In this document: piece after piece, positions 22,652 through 33,658 of the stretch | Position numbering within the stretch: position 1 is the stretch's first letter | Layout of the letters: each line of letters opens with the position of its first letter | Origin: Muscardinus avellanarius | Taxonomy: Eukaryota; Chordata; Mammalia; Rodentia; Gliridae | DNA: 64,000 nt | Reading direction: 5' to 3' | Assembly: GCA_963383645.1 (NCBI GenBank) | Contig: OY726567.1 | Coordinates: 64,813,734 to 64,877,733, forward strand | The notes under the pieces: model-generated | Database searches by the model: none | What the model saw: the letters and a program-made list of their open reading frames with translations, nothing else | What the model was told of the DNA's origin: nothing | Program-made: the position numbers and the translations under genes

Positions 22652-22705
22652 CAGGTGCAGTGGTGCACAATTGTAATCCTAGTACTAGGGAGGCCAGGAC
22701 AGGAG
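22258..22705 (+). mobile_element. SINE cluster with AAAT microsatellite
   Basis: B1 half 22258-22385; dimer 22388-22588; (AAAT)n 22598-22652; B1 start 22652-22705, truncated. Confidence 0.83.
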
Positions 22706-23262
22706 GATAGAAGGAGGATAGCTATATATCTCCTTCTTCGTGTCTTGAGGGGTATGGGAAGAGGTTCACGGGTTCAGATGAAGTTCTATCTAGTTCTGAG
22801 CTAGAGGCAAGTTCCCCAGCATGCCAACAGCTCCTGGCCTCATCCTGAGGTCAGTCCTAATTCCCAGCTTTCGGTCTTCCTTCCAAACGGAGACTTTCCT
22901 AGCTTGTAGTGCAAGCAATGAAATAGATACAGAGATAATCCCAGCCACGTCCATGCCTCATTCCAGGGCAGGGATTTCACCACTGCAAAAAACCTGAAAT
23001 AAAGTGACTGTCCGAGGAAGGGACACCATGCAGCCTTTTACTCACCTTCACTCTGATGCGCAGCACGTTCTGTTAGTTTCTTTTTCTTTTTCTTTCATAC
23101 ATGTAATAATACATCCACAAAATTAAAAGAAGAATGTCAGTTTTTGCTCAAGCCCAAAGATTATAAATGCTAATGGGGCCAAATTCCAGGCACGAGGTCC
23201 AGAGAAGATGCCAGAAACCCAATTCCTGCATGCAGGCCCCCGGTACCTTTTTGTGTTTGTTT
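22706..23262. other. Intergenic unique sequence
   Basis: No gene or repeat family recognised before the L1 target duplication. Confidence 0.4.
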
Positions 23263-23275
23263 AAAAGGGTCGTGC

Positions 23276-24074
23276 CATCATTGGCCATCAGGGAGATGCA
23301 AATCAAAACTATGCTACCCCAGTCAGAGTGGCGAGCATAAAGAAATCATATAACAACAACTGCTGGTGAGGATGTGGGGAAAGAGGAACTCTTTTACACT
23401 GTTGGTGGGAGGGCAAACTAGTGCGGCCGCTATGGAGATCAGTGTGGAGATTCCTTAGAAAACTGGGAATAGATCTACCATATGATCCAGCTCGACCACT
23501 CCTGGGTATCTTTCCAAAGGGGTTGAAATCAGAGTAGCAGTAACATACGCATGCCCATGTTCACAGCAGCACAATTCGTAATAGCCAAAATATGAAACCA
23601 ACCCAGGTCTCCATCAACAGAAGAATGCATTGCAAAATTATGGGAAATATACACACAATGGAATTCTACTCAGCTATAAAGAAGAACAAAATCATGTCAT
23701 TCACAAGAAAATGGAAAGACTTGGAGAACATTATATTAAGTGAGATCAGCCAAGCACAGAAAGAGAAGGGAAATATGTTTTCTCTAATATACTCAAACTA
23801 GGGAGCATTGGGGATACCAGAGGGACTCCAGACAATGGAGGGGAAACCTCCGCAAAGCTAGAATGGAAGGATAGGAGAGGAAGAAGGCTGAGGTTGATTA
23901 ATGAAGGACTATATCCGAATTTGTGTAAAAATATAAATATAACATGATTAACCAGGTCACTCATTGTTGGGAGGGGGGAAAGGGGGAAGGGGGCTACCAA
24001 GCATAGTCTGAATGTATGCCATTTTCAATATGTTTCACATAAAAATAAAAAAAGGAAAAATAAATTTAAAAAAT
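23276..24074 (+). mobile_element. 5'-truncated L1 with 13-bp target duplication
   Basis: Starts inside ORF2 at CATCATTGGCCATCAGGGAG, runs through the ORF2 C-terminus (a frame from 23592 to 23801 includes MEFYSAIKKNKIMSF and YSN at its end), a G-rich 3'UTR polypurine stretch at about 23970-23993 and an A-rich tail. The duplication AAAAGGGTCGTGC (23263-23275) and AAAAGGGTTGTGC (24075-24087) differ by one C/T at a CpG. ORF2 is interrupted before 23592, so it cannot move itself. Confidence 0.93.
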
Positions 24075-24087
24075 AAAAGGGTTGTGC

Positions 24088-24262
24088 ATGCCTTTTAATG
24101 CCAGCAGTTGGGTGGCTGGGAAAGGAAGATCGCAGATTCAAAACCAGTTCAGCAACTTTATAATACTCTCAGCAACTTAGCAAGATCTTTTTTCAAAATA
24201 AAAAGGGCTGGGGTGTATCTTAGAGGTAGAATGGTCTAGGCTCAATTCCTAGTACCAAACCA
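24088..24262 (+). mobile_element. Diverged B1-ID SINE
   Basis: A weak B1 half, then GGGCTGGGGTGTATCTTAGA and CTCAATTCCTAGTACC, with a (CCAA)n tail. Confidence 0.75.
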
Positions 24263-24376
24263 ACCAACCAAACAAACTGGTGCACGTGTATAGGTTCCAT
24301 CCACTCGCCATCTTAGAGGCTTCATGGAGAACGGTAATTTCTCCAGCCAAGGGGAAAAAATTCAACCGTACCATTC

Positions 24377-24478
24377 AGAGAAGAGAGGGAAGTGGAGAGG
24401 GGAGGAGAAGGGAGAGAGCTAGGGAGAGGGGGGAGGGAAGGAAGGAGGGGAAAAGTGAGGGGGGGAGATCTGGAGGGT
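24377..24478 (+). repeat. Polypurine (GA-rich) tract
   Basis: About 100 bp that is almost all A and G on the + strand, with one short interruption GCTAG. Not a perfect microsatellite. Surrounded by unique sequence to 24740. Confidence 0.8.
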
Positions 24479-24744
24479 CTCATGGCCTTTGCAAGAGCGC
24501 CACCTGGAGGCAGGAGACGAAGACCACGGAGAGAAGCTGGAAAAGTACCGCTGGATCCCCGGGGAGGAACAAGGTGTCCTTAGGTGACCAGCTGGATGAG
24601 GTACTTTCACAGGCACAGCAAGAACTGCAGGTGTGAGAGCTGCAGCCCTGTGAGACAGTGGGAGAGGAGTAGAAACTCTAGGAAGGAAATAAACAGCTGA
24701 CCATTCTTACTCTGCAGCTGTAGGCAACCTGCCCAAAGCATTTT

Positions 24745-25021
24745 ATTTTACTTTGCAGTACTAGGGATGGAACCCAGGGGCATTCTACCGTTGAGCTACA
24801 CCCCCAGCTCTATTTTTAATTATTTATTTTGAAACAGCGTCTCAGTGAGTTGCAAAGGGCCTCACTAAGTAGCTGAGCCTGGCCGGGAGCCTGTGATCCT
24901 CCTGTCTCAGACTCCCAAATGCTGGGATTACAAGCGTGGGCCACCACACCCGGCTTCCAAAAGCATTTTAATTACTGAGTTGATATCGTTTGTTTTTATG
25001 TTGTTTATACTTTGCATCTTA

Positions 25022-25099
<78 letters not shown>

Positions 25100-26238
25100 C
25101 TGGGCTCAGAGGCATTCTACCTCTGAGCTTCATCCCCAGCCCAATTTTTTAATTCTTTATTTGAAAACAGGGCCTCACTCACTAAGTTGCAGAAGGCCTC
25201 ACTAAGTAGCCGAGGCTGGCCACAAACCTATAATCCTCCTGTCTCAGCCTCCCAAGCGCGGGGATTACAAGCGTGCGCCACCATGCCTGGCGAATAATCA
25301 ATAGCTTTTTTGTTTGTTTGTTTGTTTGTTTGTTTGGTTGGTTTTTTTGGTGGTACTGGGGTTTCTGGAAGCCCTTCTACCTGCGGTCTTCACATCTTTT
25401 AATAAAGAAAGAAGTGGAAGTCTTTTTTGTGTGTGTACTGGGGCTTTAATCCAGGAGTGTTTTACCTCCAGGCTACACCCCCAGCCCTGTTTAATGTTGT
25501 TGTTGTTGTTGTTTGAGACAATGTCTTGCTAAATTGCAGAGGCTGGCTTTGAATCTACAATCGTCCTGTCTCAGCCTTCCAAGTACTGGGATTACGGCAT
25601 GCACCATCATGCCTAGTTTCCTATTTTATTTATTCATTTATTTTTTGGTATTGGGGATTGAACCTAGGATGGTTCTACCTCTAAGCATTTATTTATTTGT
25701 TTGTTTATTATTTATTTATTTATTGGTACTAGGATGAACCCAGAGGCATTCTACCTTCGAGCTACACCCCCAGCCCAATTTTATTTCTTATTTGGAAACA
25801 GGGTCTCACCAGGATGCTGAGAACCTCACTACTTGCTGAGGTTGTTCTCAAACCTGCGACCCTCCTATCTCAGCATCCCAACTACTGAATTACATGTCCA
25901 GCTTATCCCCCCCCCCCCTTTTTGGTGGTACTAGGGGTGGAACCCAGAGGCATTTTACCTTCGGGCTACACTCCCAGACCTATTTTCTATTTTATTTGGA
26001 AACAGGGTCTCACTAAGTTGCTGAGAACCTCACTAAGCAGCTGAGGCTGGCTTCGAACCTGTGCGATCCTCCTGTCTCAGCCTCCCAAGCACAGGGATTA
26101 CAGGCTTATTTTCCCTTGTAAAACAGGGTCTCACTAAGTTACCATGTGCTGTCCTTGAATCTGTGATCCTCCTGTCTCAGCCTCTCAAGGACTGAGATCA
26201 GAGTTGTGTGCCACCACACCTGGCTCCTCATTCTTAAT

Positions 26239-26277
<39 letters not shown>

Positions 26278-26425
26278 TTTTTTCGTGGTACTGTTTGGAA
26301 ACTGTCTCACTAAGTTGCTGAGAGCCTCACTAAGCAGCTGAGGCTGGCTTCAAACCTGCGTGATCCTCCTGTCTCAGCCTCCCAAGCGCGGGGATTACAA
26401 GCGTGCACCACCACGCCCGGCTCTC
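24745..26425 (-). mobile_element. Dense inverted SINE cluster with long TG microsatellite
   Basis: Dimer 24756-24955; (TG)n 25023-25098 with one AG break; dimer 25100-25291; type B fragment 25348-25390; 25435-25618; ID 25645-25690; 25732-25903; type A 25925-26105; B1 half 26105-26225; (TTTA)n 26237-26281; truncated type A 26284-26422. Confidence 0.85.
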
Positions 26426-26439
26426 ATTCCTACTTTAGA

Positions 26440-26580
26440 AAAAAAAAAAAAGGGTCATCGGCAACTTGGCGACCTAGTTTCAAGATGAAAAATAAAATAG
26501 GACTGGAGGTGTGTCTCAGAGGTAGAACACCCTGTGTTCAATCCCCAGCACCAATGAATGAATGAATGAATGAATGATAG
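26440..26580 (+). mobile_element. Truncated SINE with GAAT tail
   Basis: B1 remnant and ID half (GGACTGGAGGTGTGTCTCAG) ending in (GAAT)n. Confidence 0.75.
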
Positions 26581-26654
26581 CTATATGACACACACACACT
26601 CCAATCATGGGGACACTGGGACTGTTGGTCACACTACTTACAAAGGTCCTGATG

Positions 26655-26770
26655 GAGATCTTTCTCTTCACAATGAAGAAGGACATGGAGCTTCAGAGAC
26701 TTAAAGACAATTGCCCAGCTTCACACCACCTGCCCTGTACCCAACACTGAAGACAGAGAGCTCTCCTGTC
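26655..26770 (+). mobile_element. MIR fragment
   Basis: CACAATGAAGAAGGACATGG, GCTTCAGAGACTTAAAGACA and ATTGCCCAGCTTCACACC follow the MIR core. The rest of 26580-27030 is unclassified. Confidence 0.55.
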
Positions 26771-27029
26771 CCCACAAGTCCAAGCCTTTTTCCCGGTGGG
26801 CCACATATGGGAAGACAAGTTAACAAAACAAAACTGTACACATTTATTTTCTTACAGTATTGCAGCCTGGAGGATTGAGAGCAAGGTGGCAGATGTCCTC
26901 AGGGGAGGACTCTTTTGGGGGGGAGGGAGGTGCTCAAGAATGATAGAATAAGAAAGACTGGCTTCCTGGCTTGCAGAAGGCTGCCTTCAGGATCCTCAGG
27001 TGCCTTTCTTCTCTGTGCACAGAACCCTG

Positions 27030-27030
<1 letters not shown>

Positions 27031-27105
<75 letters not shown>

Positions 27106-27165
27106 GTATGTGTGTGTGTTATTGTTATTGTTTTTTTTTTCTTTTTTCTTTTTTTTTTCTTTTTG
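27031..27165 (+). repeat. Compound TG / TCTG / TC microsatellite
   Basis: (TG)n, then (TCTG)n, (TC)n, a short TG run and a T-rich stretch, leading into a type B SINE tail. Confidence 0.9.
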
Positions 27166-27574
27166 GTGGTACTGGGGTTCCTGGAAGCCCTTCTACCTCC
27201 GGGACACACTCCCAGACCTATTTTATTTTTAACTTTTTTATGTGGAAACAGGGTCTCTTAAGCCAACGTGGCTGGCTCCAAACAGCGTGATCCTCCTGTC
27301 TCCACCTCCCAAGCACGGGGATTACAAGCATGCGCCACCACGCCTGGCCTCTTTTTTCTTTTTTGATACCGGGGGTGGATCTCAGGGGCATTCTACCTCC
27401 CAGCTACACCCCCAGCCCTAATTTTTATTCTTTATTTTGAAGCAGGATTTCACTAAGTTGCAAATGGCCTCACTAAGTAGCTGAGGCTGTCTGCGAATTG
27501 CGATCCTCCTGTCTCAGCCTCCCAAATGCTGGGATTACAAGCGTGAGCCACCACGCCCAGCTATTGTTTTTGTT

Positions 27575-27625
<51 letters not shown>

Positions 27626-27890
27626 GTGTTGTTGCAGTACTGGAAACTGAACTCAGGGACAGTCTACTGCTGAGCTGTGGCTCCATCCCTATTTATTTGT
27701 TCACTGAACCCAGAGGTGTTCTACCTCCAAGCTATACCTCTAGTCCGTTTTATTTTTAATTTTGAAACAGGGTCTCACTAAGTTTCAGAGGGCCTAAGCT
27801 GCTCAGGCTACCTCTAAACCTCCATTCCTCCTGTCTCAGCCTCCCACGTATGGGGGTGACAGACGCGTGCCACCACGGCTACTTGGCTCA
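27166..27890 (-). mobile_element. Inverted SINE cluster
   Basis: Type B 27167-27348; dimer 27366-27562; (TTTA)n 27577-27625; diverged pieces 27635-27885. Confidence 0.83.
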
Positions 27891-27894
27891 GCTG

Positions 27895-28120
27895 ACAACT
27901 TTTTAGCATGTCCTTACCTGGTGGAAGGGGCAGGGGGCTCCCTGGGGCCTCTTTGATAAAGGCAGTAACCCCACTCATGAGGGGTCCACCCTTGGGACCC
28001 AACCACCACCCACAGCTCCGCTTCCACGGGCTGTCTGTCATACTGGGGGTTACAAGGTCAGCACATAAATCGGGGGGGGGGGGACACATTCAGTCCATGT
28101 CTAGTATTTTAAGTCCAATA
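27895..28120 (-). mobile_element. Ancient medium-reiteration repeat, antisense
   Basis: The right part (GGGGTTACAAGGTCAGCACA, then a G-run and ACACATTCAGTCCATG) is the reverse complement of the family at 31762-32085, whose start is GACCGAATGTGTGTCCCCC. Probably an old LTR or similar; the family name is uncertain. Confidence 0.55.
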
Positions 28121-28152
28121 AACTGGGGAGGCATAAAAAAGTAGAGGTGTCA

Positions 28153-28340
28153 GCCGGGCGTGGTGGTTCACGCTTGTAATCCCAGCATTTGGGAGGCTGA
28201 CACAGGAGGATCACGGTTCACAGTGAGACCCTGTTTCAAAATAAGGAATAAAAAATAGGGCAGGGGGTGTAGCTCGGAGGTCGAATGCCCCTGGGTTCCA
28301 TCCCCAGACCCGCAAAAAAAAAAAAAAAAAAGTAGTGGTG
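28153..28340 (+). mobile_element. Type C SINE with internal deletion
   Basis: GCCGGGCGTGGTGGTTCACG start; the B1 middle between CACGGTTCAC and AGTGAGACCC is missing; ID half with CCAGACCCGC end and poly-A. Confidence 0.87.
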
Positions 28341-28359
28341 TCTTTGTAAATGACCTCGG

Positions 28360-28960
28360 TGTTATAGAGTGACCACCAGAAAAAACCACTCAGACTTAGT
28401 CTAAGCCAAATAGAAAGTCTTGATCAGCGACTGCACTGCAGGGTGTTCAGTCCCGAGTGCAGCCCCGAGCTGTTTCTCTGGGCTCCTTTTAGACGTCAAC
28501 ATCACAAGCTCAGGAGTGCGAGTGTAGGCTCTCACAGAATGAACAGCCCTCAGCAGTTTCTCTCAGTGGGTGTGCAAGTCAAGCAGAAAGTGCAGAAGCA
28601 GGAACAGCATTGTGCAGGAGCGCAACAACCTAGGTCTGTCTCTTCTATCGTCCGCCTTTTGACTGTTTTAAGGATAGAAAATTCCTAACGGCCTTGGCTT
28701 CCCTGCAGGTGCAAGCTAAGCAGGAGTGCCGGAAGCCAAGCAGGCAGCTACGCGTGACTAGCAAGGGACCTGGTGCTGAACATTCTCAGGCTGATGAACG
28801 TTGAGTGCCTTGGGTCACCTAGGGTAGCATCATGGTGTTACTGAAGCTAAGGCCTGGGCTCACTTGATTACATCAGGGGACAAAGCAAGGGTTACTTAGT
28901 AGCAGAGCAGGACTCAAAGCCACTTTATAAAAGGGCCACTGAGCACATAAGTTCCTTCCC
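28360..28960 (-). mobile_element. Probable solo LTR, antisense
   Basis: About 600 bp of non-SINE sequence whose layout on the - strand fits an LTR: GACTGCACTGCAGGGTGTTC and GCCCCGAGCTGTTTCTCTGG precede a TTTTAG (TATA-like in reverse), while AAGTCTTGATCAG sits where a polyadenylation signal would be, mutated. Boundaries and target duplication are not resolved. Confidence 0.5.
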
Positions 28961-28994
28961 AGTATCGAAGAAGAGTATATAAATATCTTTTTTA

Positions 28995-29195
28995 AGCCGG
29001 GCGTGGTGGCGCACGCTTATAATCCCTGCGCTTGGCAGGCGGAGACAGGAGGATCGCGCAGGTTCGAAGGCAGCCGCGTGCGCTGGCTTAGGAGACCCTG
29101 TTTCCAAATAAAAATGTGAATAGGTCTGGGAGTGTAGCCTGGAGGTAGAAGGGCTTCCAGGAACCCCAGTACCACCAAAAATAAAAAAAATAATA
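28995..29195 (+). mobile_element. Type B B1-ID SINE
   Basis: GCCGGGCGTGGTGGCGCACG, deleted B1 core, CTTCCAGGAACCCCAGTACC end and A-rich tail. Confidence 0.9.
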
Positions 29196-29239
29196 AAATA
29201 ATAAAGTTTAGCTTATTTTAAAATATATATATCTTTTTA

Positions 29240-29432
29240 AAATGATACTGGGGATGGAACCCAGGAGTCTTCTACCTCTAGGCTACACCCCCAGACCTAT
29301 TTTTAAATATTTTGTTTGGAAACAGGGTGTCACTAAGTTGTAGAGGGCCTCATTGAGCTGCTAAGGCTGGCTTCGAACCTGTTTTAGCCTCCCAAGTACT
29401 GGGATTACAAGCGTGCGCCACCCCGTCCAGCC
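29240..29432 (-). mobile_element. Inverted B1-ID SINE
   Basis: GATACTGGGGATGGAACCCA to CGCCACCCCGTCCAGC. The word TATATCTTTT at 29227 and ACATATCTTTT at 29435 suggests the target duplication. Confidence 0.87.
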
Positions 29433-29504
29433 GTACATATCTTTTGATTGAGAGGAAGTACAGATGAGAAATCTGAGTTTCTTTCCTCTTAAGGTTGGTA
29501 TTAT

Positions 29505-29943
29505 GGGATATATTAGGTCTACCCCAAATTCGTATGTTGAAACCCTAACTCTTAGGACCTCATAATATGACTGTATTTGGAGACAAGGCCTTTAAAGAAC
29601 TGATTCTGTTAAAATGAAGTTGTTAGCCAAGTGCAAGTGGGAGGTGTAAGTTTATAATCCCAGTACTTGGAAGGCTGAGATAGGAGGATCACAGGTTCAC
29701 GGCCAGCCTCAGCAACTTAGGCCCTTTGCAACGTAGTGAGACCCTGTTTCAAAATAAAAAAATTAGTCGGGCGTGGTAGCCCACGCTTGTAATCCCCGTG
29801 CTTGGGAGGTGGAGACAAGAGGATCGTGCAGGTTTGAAGCCGGCCTTGCTGGCTTAAGAGACCCTGTTCCAAATAAATAGTATAAAATAAGTCTGGGAGT
29901 GTAGCCCGGAGGTAGAAGGGTTTCCAGGAATCCCAGTACCACA

Positions 29944-29987
<44 letters not shown>

Positions 29988-30155
29988 TAGAGTTGAGGAT
30001 GTAGCTCAGAGGTGGAATGCCCCTGGGTTCAATCCTCAGTACCACAAAACAAACAAACAAACAAACAAACAAACAAATAAGATGAGGTCATTAGAGTGGA
30101 CCCTAAACTAATTCGACTGGCACCCTTACAAAAAGAGGAAATTTAGACACACAAA
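29505..30155 (+). mobile_element. Ancient repeat split by SINEs
   Basis: The left part (29505-29624: CCCCAAATTCGTATGTTGAA, CTGTATTTGGAGACAAGGCC) and right part (30076-30155: TCATTAGAGTGGACCCTAAAC, CCTTACAAAAAGAGGAAAT) join into one old mammalian repeat. ATGAAGTTGTTAG and ATGAGGTCATTAG at the break look like a diverged target duplication. Confidence 0.6.
29625..30075 (+). mobile_element. Nested SINE cluster
   Basis: Dimer start 29628-29755, type B dimer 29764-29942 with (TAA)n 29947-29984, then the ID half 29990-30040 with (CAAA)n tail. The order reads as a type B copy inserted into the linker of an older dimer. Confidence 0.82.
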
Positions 30156-30160
30156 CGGTA

Positions 30161-30650
30161 GTTGGGCGTGGCGGCACACACTTGTAATCCCAGTATTTGG
30201 AGGCTGAGACAGGAGGATTACAGGTTTGAGGAAAGCCTTAGCAAGTAGTGAGACCCAGCAACTTAGAAAGACCCTGTTTCAAAACAGAAAGCACTGAGGA
30301 CTGGGAGTGTAGCTTAAAGGTAGAATATTCCTGGATTCAATCATCAGTAGCACATAAAAGAAAGAAAGAAAGAAAAAGAAAAAGAAAGAAAGAAAGAGAG
30401 AAAGAGAAAGAAGAAAGAAGGAAAGAGAAAGAGAGAGAGAGAAAGAAAAAAAGAAAGAAAGAAAGAAAGAGGAAGGGCAAGACTAGTACTTGGGAGGCTG
30501 TGACAGGATTGCAGGTTTGAGGCCAGCTTCCACAAATTAGTGAGACTCATGAAACCCTGCTTCAAAATAAAAAAGGCTAGAGGCGTAGCTCAGAGGTAGA
30601 CTTCCCCCGCCCCAGCACCTCAGGTTCCATCCCCAGTTACACACACACAC
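30161..30650 (+). mobile_element. Two SINEs flanking an AAAG microsatellite
   Basis: Dimer 30161-30352, (AAAG)n-type purine tract 30356-30473, then a dimer 30480-30640. Confidence 0.83.
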
Positions 30651-31065
30651 ACAGAAAGTTGGCAGTCTGCAGTTGGAGAGACGGCCCTCACCCAAACCCA
30701 ACCACACTAGCACCCTGACCTCATATTTCCCAGCCCCGGGGGGGGGGGGGCGAGGGGGCAAAGATCCCTACGTGAGATCAGCAGCAGAGGAGGCTTAGGC
30801 TTAGGTGGCAGATAAGAGGAGAGGGAGAGGGAGAGGGATGAGCCCATCGAGTGCTGGTTGTAACATCAGTCTCCACCCACCTCCTACAGAATTGGGAGTC
30901 ACCTCATTTCCCAAAGGAACAAAGACATTAAAACGCAGACATGAAAAAACGATCCGTCTGGGATTATGTCATTAAAAATATTTTTAAAAGGTGCCCAGAA
31001 CTGTAAGTTCTAAATTCAAAGGGCCCAGATGACAATACCAGATCTTTTAAAATATTTGTTTATTT
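30651..31065. other. Intergenic unique sequence with G run
   Basis: Unclassified. A 12-G run lies at about 30739-30750. Confidence 0.4.
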
Positions 31066-31069
31066 ATTT

Positions 31070-31185
31070 ATTTATTGGGGGGCACTGGAGATTGAGTTAC
31101 TGTGCACCGCGGGCCTCGAACCTGCCATCCACCTATCTCCGCCTCTCAAGTGCTGGAATTGCCAGTGGGCACCACCACACCCAGT
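31070..31185 (-). mobile_element. Truncated inverted SINE
   Basis: GGGGCACTGGAGATTGAGTT ID remnant and a B1 end CACCACCACACCCAG; about half the element is missing. Confidence 0.7.
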
Positions 31186-31760
31186 GACAGTATTAGATAA
31201 TAAATTCTCAGGCAGATGTGAATTCTGGAAACGACATGGACGTTGCTGGCTCCTCTCCTGGACAAACTATTGCTAGAAAGATGTCCCATGTCTCAGAGGC
31301 CATCCTGAGTCTGTCCTAAACAGGTGACAAGTGAAGTTACCCCAGCTCAGACTCAAAAGGAGTCTGTCTCTCTCTCTGAAAGAATGACAGAAGGATAAAT
31401 AGGCTACAGACACAAAGGGGCACTGACTTTAGAACAATTAGAACCAAGACAACAAAGTTGCAGGCATTGTGTGCTTGGTTTTGCGTTCCGGTGTTCTCTG
31501 AGTCATCCCTGTGTTGCTTGTTCAAGACCGGCTTCCTCCACATGGCGGGACAGATGGTCACCGAGGGCTCCCACTTTTGAAGAGCACGACCATGTGTGAC
31601 AGGGGGGAGCGGGGGATGCTCCGCCCCCGCCCTGCTGCTCCCCAAGGCACAACGGGAGGGGGAAACTGTGAAGAGAGGGAAGAGGACAGAGGGGATGGAG
31701 GATGCCCCTCACATGTCTCGTTCCTGGGAGCTTGTGGGTGAAACTGCGGGACCAGCTGCG
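31186..31760. other. Intergenic unique sequence
   Basis: No repeat family or gene recognised; G-rich in 31590-31700. Confidence 0.4.
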
Positions 31761-31761
31761 T

Positions 31762-32085
31762 AGGTGCTGTGGACCGAATGTGTGTCCCCCAAATTCATAC
31801 GGTGGGACCTAACCCCCAGTGTGACAGTGTTAGGAGGCGGGGCCTCATGGGAGATGATGGGATCAGAGAGAGCGCCCTCGCCCCCTCCCACCAGGTGAGG
31901 GTCAGTGAGGAGCTGCGGTCCATGCACCAGGAAGCAGCCCTCGGCCCACGCCAAACCGGCCACGCCTTGATGACATCGGACTTCTGGCCTCCGGACTGTG
32001 CACAATAAGTTTCTGTTGTTTTTAAGCCATCCAGTCTCTGGTGCTTTCTTGGAGCTACTTGAATGAACCACAATTATTGTCTTTG
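31762..32085 (+). mobile_element. Ancient LTR-like repeat
   Basis: Begins GACCGAATGTGTGTCCCCC, has AACCCCCAGTGTGACAGTG, TTAGGAGGCGGGGCCTCATG, GGCCTCCGGACTGTGCACAA and TAAGTTTCTGTTGTTTTTAA, and ends near AGCTACTTGAATGAACC. The order matches a well-known old mammalian repeat (MaLR-like in my judgement). Many CpGs are kept. Confidence 0.6.
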
Positions 32086-32089
32086 CCAC

Positions 32090-32365
32090 CTGTACCCTGC
32101 CCCATACCCTGCACCTTTATGGAGCCCAGGCATGATGGGGGTGAGGTCCAGGTGTTACATCCTAGAAATCTGACTTGGAGAAGACGCGGGGTCTCCGAGT
32201 TCAGGAACTGTGTGAGGCTCTGCAGATACAGGCTTCAGGATGTATGTGTGTTCTATGTTGTGCAGGCATGCATGTATTTGTGTCTTGGTGTGCATGTCTG
32301 TGTGACAGTGTGTGGCTTTCAGTCTGTGGTTATGATATACTGGTGGCCGTTATTTACTTCTTCTT
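32090..32365. other. Intergenic unique sequence, TG-rich end
   Basis: Unclassified, with a degenerate TG-rich stretch from 32240 to 32330. Confidence 0.4.
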
Positions 32366-32705
32366 TTTAAGTACAAGGGATTGAACTCAGGGGCGCTCGA
32401 CTTCTAAGCTACACCCCCAGCCCTATTGTTTTTTTTCTTTGTTTTTGAAACAGGGTCTCTCTAGGTTAATGAGTCTCACTACTTGCTGAGACTGTCCTCA
32501 AACCTGTGCTCCTGTTTCAGCCTCCCAAGTACTGAGATTACAGGCATGTGCCACCATGTCTAACTTTATTTTTTATTTTGAAACGGGGTCTCACTAAGCT
32601 GCAGAGGGCCTCCCTAAATTGCTGCGGCTGGCCTTGAACCTGTGATCCTCCTATCTCAGCTTTCCAAGTACCGGGATTACCGGTGTGCTCCACACCACAC
32701 CCGGC
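32366..32705 (-). mobile_element. Inverted SINE dimer plus B1 half
   Basis: Dimer 32368-32565 and a second B1 half 32570-32705 ending CACACCCGGCT. Confidence 0.82.
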
Positions 32706-32777
32706 TGATGGCTACCTATATCTTTCCAACTGAAGGACTGCTTGCCAGAGCCTGTGCATGTATAGCTCTCTCTATGA

Positions 32778-32809
32778 TTTCTGTGCAAACAGTGCTGTTT
32801 GCACAGAAA
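32778..32809. repeat. 32-bp near-perfect palindrome
   Basis: 15-bp arms TTTCTGTGCAAACAG and CTGTTTGCACAGAAA are exact reverse complements separated by TG. Each arm holds a forkhead-like GCAAACA core. The following bases repeat AAACAGTGCTG once more. Confidence 0.95.
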
Positions 32810-33016
32810 CAGTGCTGCCCTGAGAGCAGAAACACTTGCTCATTTGCACTCTACCCCCATCCCCGTGCCATCTCATCTCTCCTGTTGGTTCTAGAAACCG
32901 GAAGTCTGGGACGGATGTGGGCGGTGTTGGTTCCTTCAGAAGTTGTGGAAGAGAATCTGCTCCAGGTCTTCCTTCTGCTTCTGAAGGTTTAGTTGTGTCT
33001 AAAACTGAAATCCAAG

Positions 33017-33560
33017 CCAGGCATGGTGGCGCATGCTTGTAATCCCAGCATTTGAGAGGCTTAGACAGGAGGATCGTGGTTCATGGACAGCCTCAGCTAC
33101 TTAGTGAGGCCCTTTGCAACTCAGTGAGACCCTGTTTCAAAACAGAGTAAAAAATAGGGCTAGTGGTGCAGCTCAGAGGTGGAATGCCCCTGGGTTCCAT
33201 CTCCAGTACTGCAATAAATAATAAATATAAATAATTAAAAATAAAACAAAATCCCAGTACCTGTCTCAATTTGTCGAATCAGATATTTGGCATAATCTTT
33301 GGGAAGAAGAAAAAAATTATGGATTTTCTAGTAAATCTGAACAAGCCAGTGAATTTAAGAATTCAAAATCGGGCCGGGCGTGGTGGCGCAAGCTTGTAAT
33401 CCCCGCGCTTGGGAGGCAGAGACAGGAGGATGGCAAAGGTTCGAAGCCAGCTGTGCTGGCTTAAGAGACCCTGTTTCCAAATAAAAAGTATAAAATAGGT
33501 CTGGGAGTGTAGCCCCAGGTAGAAGGGTTTCCAGAAACCCCAGTACCACACACACAAAAA
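33017..33560 (+). mobile_element. Two SINEs (older dimer and type B)
   Basis: Dimer 33017-33215 with (AAAT)-rich tail, and type B 33373-33548. ATTCAAAATC (33361) and ATTCACAATC (33560) flank the second. Confidence 0.87.
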
Positions 33561-33658
33561 ATTCACAATCAAAATCAAACCCTGGATTCTCCCCGAACAA
33601 AGGAATCAAGTCCCTTTTAGGATTAGCCAGGCATGATGGCACAGGCTTGTAATCCCAG

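Noticed and set aside
26915..27290. Cys/Val-rich frames over TG tracts (also at 14.8, 18.7, 25.0, 48.8 and 51.3 kb)
   Set aside because: Translated dinucleotide repeats, not genes.
28443..28688. 81-codon + frame at 28.4 kb
   Set aside because: Lies within the probable antisense LTR and has no domain or codon support.
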